64,000 bases of DNA from Mercurialis annua (taxonomy: Eukaryota; Streptophyta; Magnoliopsida; Malpighiales; Euphorbiaceae). The DNA is taken from assembly GCF_937616625.2 (NCBI RefSeq), contig NC_065574.1, positions 11,224,501-11,288,500 of the forward strand, read 5' to 3'. The position numbers were made by a program, and so were the translations under genes. Numbering within the stretch: position 1 is the first letter of the stretch; each line of letters begins with the position of its first letter. Of the stretch, positions 46,006-54,456 are shown in pieces. The notes beneath the pieces are model-generated. The model saw only the letters and a list, made by a program, of their open reading frames with translations, was not told where the DNA came from and searched no databases.

Positions 46006-46833
46006 CTGGGATTTTGAAGATTCAGTTTTAGAGAGAGAAACAAGTATTTTCAGTGACGAGATTCTAGAGAGAGAAGCGCTGTTAATTATCTAACTGCTGC
46101 TAATCCAAGAGGGCCGTAAGCCAGTGGCTGATTGAAGGGGATAAGTGAATTGATCTACGGTGGAGAACGATCGGGTTTTATTTAGCGAATCTAACGGTTG
46201 AGATTTGCTGATGGCTTTGGTATCATCGTTTTTTTGTAGACGCCAAGGAGAAAAAGAGAAATTATAGGTAGAAAATGGGGAAGAAACACCGCATATGGTG
46301 TGTGTCACGTGCAGACATTTGGGGGAAGACAATTAATGTGGACCGTCTGATTCTGATGATGTGATTGATTGATTAAGGGTGTACCAGGAGAACATGTAAA
46401 ATGTCCTCTACTTCTCATACTCATTCTGTCACGTGATTGTTTCATTATTTCACCACAAATGAAGAAATCGAGTAATTAACAAAATTAAATTCTTAATAAT
46501 CACTAATTTTTTTGTAAACAATGAATAATTTTTTTCGATTTCAGGTAAACAATGATGGAAAATTCCTACCAATGAGTTATTGCTCAAGCGCCCTCCCACA
46601 CCCTAATTATCAAAAAAAATGATGAAAAATTTCTTTTATCAAAATTCTTTTTAATTTTAGATGATGGAATTTTAAACACACTTGAAGAGTTTTCTTAGAA
46701 CCGGCCGCCTATCAAACTCCAGTCCAGTAATCTAGCAAAAGTCGAAAGAGTTGGAGTCAACTTCCTATCGGCAGACGGAAAGTGTACGTAGTATCCATCT
46801 AAAGTCACACACACTCACTCATTTTGATTCCTA

Positions 46834-46901
46834 AAACCCTAGGGCGTCTATATACACTGGTTTACTCGATTTCTCTCCATCTCTCACGCTTTTGGTCTTC
46901 G
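46834..46901 (+). promoter_or_regulatory. Orphan promoter: telo-box, TATA box, leader and splice donor
   Basis: AAACCCTAGGG (telo-box) is followed at 46848-46855 by CTATATAC (TATA), a CT-rich leader (TTTCTCTCCATCTCTCACGC), and CTTCG then GTAAGC, a good splice donor at 46901/46902. This arrangement is typical of genes for translation-related proteins, yet no reading frame follows on the plus strand for kilobases; only ANR relics do. Confidence 0.5.
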
Positions 46902-47169
46902 GTAAGCGATTTAATTCATTGATTCTCTTAACAATTATTTTTTTAAAAAAAACTCATTATTACATCATAAAAAAGTTAAATTTATATTAAAAAAATTATA
47001 TAACATATAATTAATTTTTTTATAAAATAATATAAAAATTAATAGATAATTATTATAATAACTAATTATAACATTTTTTTAACATATTATATTGGAGTTA
47101 AAATAGAATGTTATGCTAAATATAGGATCTTTTATGCTAAATTTAGCATAAAAATAGCATGACATTTTG

Positions 47170-47599
47170 GATGCTCTACACTACTGCATTTTTTATTGAG
47201 TTCTAAAAAGAATTAAAAATGAAATCAAAGTTGTTTTTTACAATTCAAATTCTCTTATTTGTATCAATTATAATTCTCCAGAATAACAAGCAAATATATC
47301 AAAAATTATAGAGCTCATGTGATTGGTGGGATTTTGTTCATCGGATCTTTACTAAATAAGGCTGCTGATTATCAACATAATAGTCAGATATTTAAGTTTT
47401 TTTTATATAATTTGTTTGGGTTGCACAAAACATAAAATAATATTTTATGTGCAAACAAATAATAATATAATTTAAAATAAAAAATTATACTATGTCATGT
47501 AGCCATTAAGGTAAGGCATCCAACAATACATAAAAAGAATCATGCTTAAGTGTGATTTATACGTTATAATGGATAGTTTGAGAGAGTATTAAGTATGAA
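47170..47599 (+). pseudogene. Decayed ANR 5' fragment, relic 1
   Basis: 47311-47395 aligns with ANR exon 1 (compare GTGATTGGTGGGATTTTGTTC with the gene's GTGATAGGTGGAAGTGGGTTC, and later ATAGTCAG with the gene's ACAGTTAG). About 140 bp of leader homology precedes it ('ttattgagt', 'tctcttatttgtatcaattata'). Frameshifts remove any reading frame, and no later ANR exons follow. Confidence 0.7.
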
Positions 47600-47906
47600 C
47601 CAGTGCTTTAAAAAAACCGAACCGATCAAATAAACCGAAATACAGCCAGTGGTTAGGTTCAAAATTTGTAAAAAGATCAGAATTTTGATTTGGACCGGAT
47701 CGAACCGAACAAACTGGTCACTGAAATGGTTATTGAACCAGTTGGACCGCTATCAAACCGGATCAAGAGAATTAACTACGATTGCTAAAAAATTAAAATA
47801 CGTTGCTAATTTTAGTTTTTAAAAATATCACTGAACCAGTTGAACTGAAAATCGAGAACCGACAGCTTCACCAATTCAGCCACTGATTTGATTTATAAAA
47901 CACTGG
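47600..47906. mobile_element. TIR element inside the ANR relic region
   Basis: Ends CCAGTGCTTTAAA and, complemented, CCAGTGTTTTATAAA. The interior is full of 'accgaacc' / 'ggttcgg'-like runs. The intact repeat unit further downstream shows the empty site ('aagtataaatcac'), which places the insertion; flanks share ATGAA. Confidence 0.7.
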
Positions 47907-48359
47907 AATGAATCACCGATATAGTGAAAAATTTCCTAATAAATCTTTGAAACGTTCGGTAGTTATTACCTTCTTCCATGAACATGGAGTGAATATTTGA
48001 ATGCTTTAAAATAGGAAAAAAATTGCACGCAATTGTTACGCCATATCATTCGCGCAATAGCCATGTGAAAAAATTAATAATAAATTTTTTAATAATAATT
48101 AAAAAAATTCCTATTATAAATGCTCATTATCTTGTTCTAAATATGAAATAAATCCAACACTTTTAACCCACCTTTTTGTACCGCCTGATGTGGCAATCAA
48201 AGAGGAGTGATTAAATTATATTTTTTGAGATACACTTTTGGGTTTGAATTGGACGAATAAAGTCTTGTCACGTAATCTGAATTAAAAGAATTGAGTTAAA
48301 AAGATGGATTATAAAGCATTTTTCATGAGATAAACACTCTTTAAAATACGGATTTAAGG

Positions 48360-48606
48360 CACTATCGCATTCTTTATTGAGTATTAAAGAGAATAAAAAC
48401 AAAAGTAAAAATCATATTTTACAATCCAAATTTTCTTATTTGTATCAATTATATTTTTCAATAATATATGGCATGTAAGTCGATAAAAAAATAAAATAAC
48501 TTGTGCGATTGATGGAAGTGGGTTCATCAAATCTTTGTTGGTGAAGCTGCTGATTGAAAAGGGTTAGTCTATAAACACACCATTGAAAAATTCATGTTTC
48601 TTTTTA
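48360..48606 (+). pseudogene. Decayed ANR 5' fragment, relic 2
   Basis: 48501-48585 keeps TTGTGCGATTGATGGAAGTG then GGTTCATC and GTGAAGCTGCTGATTGAAAA, a near copy of ANR exon 1 (VIGGSGFV to KLLIEKG) with small deletions and an in-frame stop (AAGGGTTAG). The upstream leader homology is present; downstream exons are not. Confidence 0.78.
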
Positions 48607-48933
48607 GGATTAACATCATTAAAATTCACCAATTTTACACGTTTTTTCATTTTAATCACGCCGTTTAAAAATCGTTATTTTCATATACGGACTATCAGTT
48701 TTTCAAATCCATACACCATTCAAAAATCAAATGAAAATTGTTGAGCTTGCCACCAGATAGTGACATGCCATAATGAATCAGATAGTGACACATTAATAAT
48801 TTTTGGCCGGATTTTTGACTGGTATATGGATTTGAGAAAAATTGGTAGTTTATGTATGAAAATAACGATTTTTAAACGGCATGATTAAAATGAAAAAACG
48901 TATAAAGTTGGTTAATTTTTATGATACTACCCC
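48607..48933. mobile_element. Mutator-type foldback MITE in the ANR relic
   Basis: Inverted arms of about 120 bp ('attttcatat-acggactatcag' against 'ctgatagtccgt'-like complement). A perfect 10-bp duplication, TTTCTTTTTA, lies at 48597-48606 and 48934-48943. Confidence 0.85.
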
Positions 48934-49079
48934 TTTCTTTTTATATAATTTATTGGGTACAATAAAACCAAAACAAAATTTTATACGCAAACAAATCATA
49001 ATGTAGTTTAAATTTAAAAGAAAAGTAAAAAATTATTCTATGTAATATAGCAATTAAAGTAAGGCATTCAATAACACCT

Positions 49080-49904
49080 AGAAAAAAATAATTATGTTTA
49101 TGTCATTTAGCCATTAAAGTAATGCATCCAACGAGATTTTCACACTCCTCTCGCTGATAATAGCACTCCGATTTCATCCATTTTAATTGTTAATGACTTT
49201 ATAACCCTTGATTTAATTTTTTTTCTTTTTATGTTCCACAATTATTTTTCTTTTAAAACAATTTCTAACTTTTTTTAACTCTTTAATTTACATAATTTTA
49301 TTTAATGACCAAATTTTAATTTTAAACGATTATATTCATCTTTTTATTTATTTTTATATTTTAATCTTATTGATCCATTTATTCTAAATTATCAATTTTA
49401 TTTTATCTAAATAAATTAAGAATTCCGTAGTAATATTTTTTTAATAGATTTACTTTTCAGATTGTATACATAACAGCATATGATTTTTTTCATATTTTTT
49501 TTAAAAAAAAAACAGATTTTCTCTTTTATACGTAGGTATAATTTAAACAAATTGTAACTTTATAAACAGCCTCAATAATATAAAATCACATATAAATCAC
49601 AAATAACTATGAGAAATTTAAAAGTTAAAAAATTAAAATACAAATTAAATATTTTTATTTCCAATTTGATAAAAAAATATAAATTAATCATAAGAAGAAG
49701 TAAAGTTTTATAGTCTTTATGATAGTAATTATTCTAATCCTTTGTAGTATCAGTGGATTTCATTAAGAATGTATATAAATACTAAATGTGACATACATAT
49801 ATTTAAAAAATCATATAAATTTACAGAGTTGAAAAATATACGATTGTATTAAAAAGAGATATTAGGAGAATATAGAAAACAAAAAGTAGAGAGTAATAAA
49901 GTCA
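49080..49904. other. Intergenic AT-rich DNA, no gene seen
   Basis: Runs of A/T with no supported feature. Confidence 0.5.
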
Positions 49905-49938
49905 TTAGAGCATCCACAATGGTGGATGCTCTTGGGTT

Positions 49939-49943
49939 ATTAT
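49939..49943. repeat. copia target-site duplication (ATTAT)
   Basis: ATTAT directly before the left LTR; the same five bases follow the right LTR at 51928-51932. Confidence 0.9.
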
Positions 49944-50115
49944 TGAAAGATTGATCAAGCTCAGATTGTATTTCATGTACGATACAATATATATATATAC
50001 ATCAGGACTACACAATGTGGTTGTAGTCTATTGCTAATCTAACTCTATTAGATAATTACAAGTATATTGTAGAGTTATATCAGAATAGAACTTCATGGCA
50101 AGCTTATCCTTATCA
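49944..50115 (-). repeat. copia LTR (3' LTR in element orientation)
   Basis: 172 bp, TG...CA ends. It differs from the other LTR at a single base (A versus G in ATATCAGAATAG / ATATCAGGATAG). The polypurine tract (GAGGGGGAA on the minus strand, 50116-50124) abuts it. Confidence 0.95.
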
Positions 50116-50122
50116 TTCCCCC

Positions 50123-51721
50123 TCAAGATGAACTTGGGTTTTCCATAATCTTCATCTTGTCACAGAAGAATTGAAAACGTGATGTGGATAATGGCTTGGT
50201 TAAGACATCAGCAATCTGATCATTGGTCGAGATATATGATACTTGAAGTTCATTTTTGGCAACTTTATCACGAACAAAATGAAAGTCAATCTCGAGATGC
50301 TTAGAACGTGAATGAAAAATAGGATTAGCCGTTAAATATGTCGCACTTATATTATCGCACCATAGAACAGGCTTGGTCGAGCAAGGAAAGCCAATTTCAC
50401 GAAGTAATGAGACTAACCAATTCAATTCTGAAACAACAGTAGCAATTGCGCGATACTCTGATTCCGTTGAGGATCGTGCAACAGTGCGTTGCTTCTTCGA
50501 ACTCCAAGAGACTAAATTCGAACCCAGATAGATAGCGTAACCCGTCGTGGATTTGCGATCATCGAGATTACCACCCCAATCAGCATCGCTATAAATAGAT
50601 ATAGCAGAAGTAGGACTGTTTTCAATAAACAGGCCCTTAGATTTAGTTGCTTGAAGGTAACGGAGTATACGTTTGACAGCGCTCCAATGGTTCAATGTTG
50701 GAGCATGCATATATTGAGAGATGCGATTAACAGAGTACGACACATCTGGTCGTGTTAATGAGAGATATTGAAGCATACCAACAACACTGCGAAATAGCGT
50801 ATTATCAGCAAATGGCTCACTGTCACCAAGTTTCAGTTGGTTATTTGGGCAAGCAGGTGTAGAAACACCATTGGCAGTGACCATATTCACCTTCTTAAGA
50901 AGATCTTGAATGTATTTACGTTGGGACAAATGAATTCCATTTGGTAATGACTGAACTTCAATACCGAGAAAGTATTTGAGAGAACCCATATCTTTCAGCA
51001 ACAAGTCTTTGCTTAAAGACTGAACCAGATTATTCAGGAATGATATATGACTGCCAGTGAGAATAATATCATCAATGTAAATCAAAAAGAATGCTTGAAC
51101 ATTGCCATGGCTGTAATAGAATAATGAGGAATCAGTTTTTGAGCCAATAAAACCATGCACAACCAGCCACTCAGTCAGACAATTAAACCATGCTCGTGGT
51201 GCTTGTCGAAGACCATAGAGAGATCGTTTGAGATGGCAAACAAGATGAGGTCTGGCTGCATCTATGAAGCCTGGGGGTTGTTCCATGAAGACATCCTCAG
51301 TGAGCGTACCATGGAGGAATGCATTGCTAACGTCAAGCTGTTTGATCGGCCAATGTCGACTAACCGCAATAGATAAAATCAGCCGTATGGTAGTTGGTTT
51401 GATAACTGGACTGAAGGTGTCCTGAAAGTCCAAACCAGGGCGTTGATGATAGCCCTTAGCAACTAAACGGGCTTTGTAGCGGGAAACAGTTCCATCGGCA
51501 TTGCGTTTGATGCGAAACACCCATTTGCATCCTATAATATTAATATGAGAAGCGGGAGTCACCAATTCCCAAGTGCCGGTGTGAATAAGAGCATTAAACT
51601 CATCTTCCATTGCCTTTCGCCAATGAGGAAGTTTGATCGCATGAGAATAACAGCTTGGTTCATGTTCTTCAACGATGCTAGCATAAGAGGTTGGTTTCTT
51701 TGGCTTGGAATTTCCTGTCAT
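50123..51721 (-). CDS. copia reverse transcriptase - RNase H polyprotein fragment
   Basis: 532 aa, uninterrupted. The reverse transcriptase region begins around residue 35 (WRKAMEDEFNAL) and carries the catalytic YIDDII motif near 215. The RNase H region has SDADWGG and TESEYRA at about 380-440, and the frame ends with a stop inside the polypurine tract. The frame opens with an ATG only about 20 bp after the primer-binding site, so the whole 5' half of a normal polyprotein (gag, protease, integrase) has been lost cleanly. Intact frame plus near-identical LTRs means little decay since insertion. Confidence 0.93.
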   Translation of the reverse strand: MTGNSKPKKPTSYASIVEEHEPSCYSHAIKLPHWRKAMEDEFNALIHTGTWELVTPASHINIIGCKWVFRIKRNADGTVSRYKARLVAKGYHQRPGLDFQDTFSPVIKPTTIRLILSIAVSRHWPIKQLDVSNAFLHGTLTEDVFMEQPPGFIDAARPHLVCHLKRSLYGLRQAPRAWFNCLTEWLVVHGFIGSKTDSSLFYYSHGNVQAFFLIYIDDIILTGSHISFLNNLVQSLSKDLLLKDMGSLKYFLGIEVQSLPNGIHLSQRKYIQDLLKKVNMVTANGVSTPACPNNQLKLGDSEPFADNTLFRSVVGMLQYLSLTRPDVSYSVNRISQYMHAPTLNHWSAVKRILRYLQATKSKGLFIENSPTSAISIYSDADWGGNLDDRKSTTGYAIYLGSNLVSWSSKKQRTVARSSTESEYRAIATVVSELNWLVSLLREIGFPCSTKPVLWCDNISATYLTANPIFHSRSKHLEIDFHFVRDKVAKNELQVSYISTNDQIADVLTKPLSTSRFQFFCDKMKIMENPSSS

Positions 51722-51743
51722 GGATCGAGTAGTGATCTGATTT

Positions 51744-51755
51744 GCTCCGATACCA
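51744..51755 (-). other. copia primer-binding site
   Basis: On the minus strand TGGTATCGGAGC directly follows the 5' LTR. It is one base off the plant initiator-methionine tRNA site TGGTATCAGAGC. Confidence 0.85.
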
Positions 51756-51927
51756 TGAAAGATTGATCAAGCTCAGATTGTATTTCATGTACGATACAAT
51801 ATATATATATACATCAGGACTACACAATGTGGTTGTAGTCTATTGCTAATCTAACTCTATTAGATAATTACAAGTATATTGTAGAGTTATATCAGGATAG
51901 AACTTCATGGCAAGCTTATCCTTATCA
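51756..51927 (-). repeat. copia LTR (5' LTR in element orientation)
   Basis: 172 bp; see the partner LTR. TG...CA ends; followed by ATTAT. Confidence 0.95.
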
Positions 51928-52732
51928 ATTATTCACTCAATATTGAGCAGTTTCCATTGTAAGAGCATCCACAATGGTGGATGCTCTTGGGTTATTATAC
52001 ACTCAATATGAGCAGTTCCCATTGTAAGTATTTGGGAAAAGCTCAATACCCATTGAGCGGTTGGTCTGCACCAACCGCTCAATGGTGGGCCCAATTTTTT
52101 TTCTTTTTTTTCTTTTTTCATTAGTTAAATAATAGTTAATATATTATATTGATTTAATATTATATTAATAATATAATTAAACATTTACTATTTAAGCTTT
52201 ACCATAATAAAAAAATTGTTGAAAACATTTTTTAATTGACCAATTATTTTTGAAATTTTATTTAATCAGTTTTTATTTTATATTTAAATTTGTAACTGTT
52301 TTTTAATATTGAATATTTTTTTAAAAAATAATAACTTATATTATATTATTTTTAAAAAATGATAATTTTTTTTATAATATATATTTTAAAAAACAATTTG
52401 CACGTAATCTATAAAAATTGAATATAAATATAATATAATTTTTAAAAAAGAAATAGTACTATTAATTAATGTGGGTCCCTAATCAGTTTATTTTTTAAAG
52501 TCTAACTATTGTGAGAAGTTGTATAATGAAAGCGAGTTTAATAGAAAGCTCATGTGGCATGGTCATTAGACTCAAAAACAGTATTGTGGATGCTCTTAAT
52601 TGCTAAAATAGTAAGAATTGGAGTGTGGTTATAATTGCGTGGAGTGCAAAAATCTCCATCCTAATAAAATGTGATTTTTACGTTATAATGGAGTTAATTT
52701 ATGGTAAAAGAACTCCCTAATAAAATTTTGAA

Positions 52733-53300
52733 ACGTTTGATAGACATGTTCCTACCTTCTTCTATGCTTATGCATTTAAGACACTATGGCATCCTTTATT
52801 GAGTATTAATGAGAGAGAAAAACAAAAACAAAAACTATTTCTTACAATTCAGGTTCTCTTATTTGTACCAATTATAATTATAAAAAATGACATGCAAATG
52901 GATCAAAAATATAAAAAAAGTCTATATGAGAAATTAGATTCGGCAAATCTTTTCTAATGAAATTGCTTATAGAAAACAATTATACTTTGGACACAACAGT
53001 CAGAAATCTATATCTTTGTTTTACATATAATTTGTCGGATACAACAAAAACATCAAACGCACAAATAAATAATAATGCAATTTAAAATTAAAAGAAATTA
53101 AAAAAATAATTCTACGCAATATAGCAATTATAATGAGGCATCCAACAATATATAAAATAGAAAATAAAGTAAAAAAATTATACTATGTCATTTAGTCAGT
53201 AAAATAACGCATCCAACAATTCATACAAAAAATAATGTGATTTATACGTTATAATGAAATTATTTTGAAAGAGTATTAAGTATAAATCACTTATATAATA
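52733..53300 (+). pseudogene. Decayed ANR 5' fragment, relic 3
   Basis: 52921-53013 aligns with ANR exon 1 (TCGGCAAATCTTTTCTAATG for the gene's 'tggcatctgtgctggtg', then ACACAACAGTCAGAAAT for ACACAACAGTTAGAAAT). The leader at 52733-52915 parallels the real gene's upstream DNA and the other relics. Downstream 'gtcatttag' and 'gcatccaac' motifs recur after each relic, so the duplicated unit extends past exon 1. Confidence 0.72.
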
Positions 53301-53510
53301 AGAAATTTTCTAATAAAATTTTGAAATGTTTGGTAGTCACATGCCTATCTACTTCCTTATGCTTAAAATGAGTAGTTAAATGCTTTAAAATATGCATATA
53401 AAACACTACCAAACATTCTTTAATGCTCATTGAAAGATAATTAAAATTAAAAATTAAAACCATCTTTACCATATAAATTCTATAATTTGTAGCAGTTTTA
53501 ATTCTTAAGA

Positions 53511-54416
53511 ATGGCAAGCCACTCCATCAAAAATAGAAGAGCATGTGTGATAGGTGGAAGTGGGTTCGTGGCATCTGTGCTGGTGAAGCTGCTAATTGAA
53601 AAAGGTTATGACGTGAACACAACAGTTAGAAATCCAGGTTGGTTTTAATTTTTCTTTAATACCTTCGTTAATATGAAAAACGGCTTAAAAAACTTTGATT
53701 CCAGCCACACCATTTGTACTAGTGGATTGTTACAAAAAAAAACGCTATCTTTAAGAACACTTTTAGCAATTTTATGTGCCACCCAATTATAATCGGATAC
53801 AGTAAAATTATAAAACAAAATTTTATTTAATGTTTTTCTGCTCCTTTCACATGTTTTGAATTTTTTTCAATATTAATCTTCAACTCCATTTAAATGGCTT
53901 AATACATAGTTTGACTCCTGAACTTGTACCCTTTTACCTATCTAACCTCTAAACTTAACGTCTCATCTATTGAACCTCTGAACTTGTTAAATAATCCGAT
54001 TTAACCCCTAAACTTGATAAAAACGTAAATGTTGAACCCCTCCGTGCCACCTGTAACTTGAAACATTATAGAAGAAATTGTGTACGGAGGGGTTCAATGT
54101 TTACGTTTTTATCAAGTTCAGGGGTCAAATCGGATTATTTGACAAGTTCAGAGGTTCGATAGAGGATACGTTATGTTTAGGGGTTAGATGGGTAAAAGGG
54201 TACAAGTTCAGGGGTCAAACTATATATTCAGCCCCATTTAAATGGTACCTGTGTAGAACGGGAATAAAAATAAAAAGGCAAAACAATACAAAACAAAAAC
54301 CGAAAGTTACTTTTCAAAAAAGTATGATATTATATAAAAAAAATGATATAAAATGTGAGATAAATGAAGGAATAATAAAAATATAAATATACGTACATAC
54401 ATACACACACACACAT

Positions 54417-54456
<40 letters not shown>

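Larger units (their letters stand above)
49944..51927 (-). mobile_element. Compact Ty1/copia derivative, 1984 bp
   Basis: Two 172-bp LTRs, a primer-binding site, a polypurine tract and a perfect 5-bp duplication surround only an RT-RNase H frame; gag, protease and integrase are absent. LTR identity (171/172) indicates a recent insertion. Without the missing proteins it would need a helper element. Confidence 0.95.
49908..52595. mobile_element. MITE (TIR GAGCATCCACAAT) interrupted by a copia insertion
   Basis: It starts GAGCATCCACAATG (49908) and ends with the complement, TATTGTGGATGCTC (52595), each bordered by TTA (49905-49907 and 52596-52598). The TTA duplication fits a PIF/Harbinger (Tourist-type) element. 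The first about 66 bp are present twice (49908 onward, and 51963 onward), and the copia element sits in the first copy. The interior has a perfect 16-bp-arm hairpin at 52050-52085 (CCATTGAGCGGTTGGT). Confidence 0.75.
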
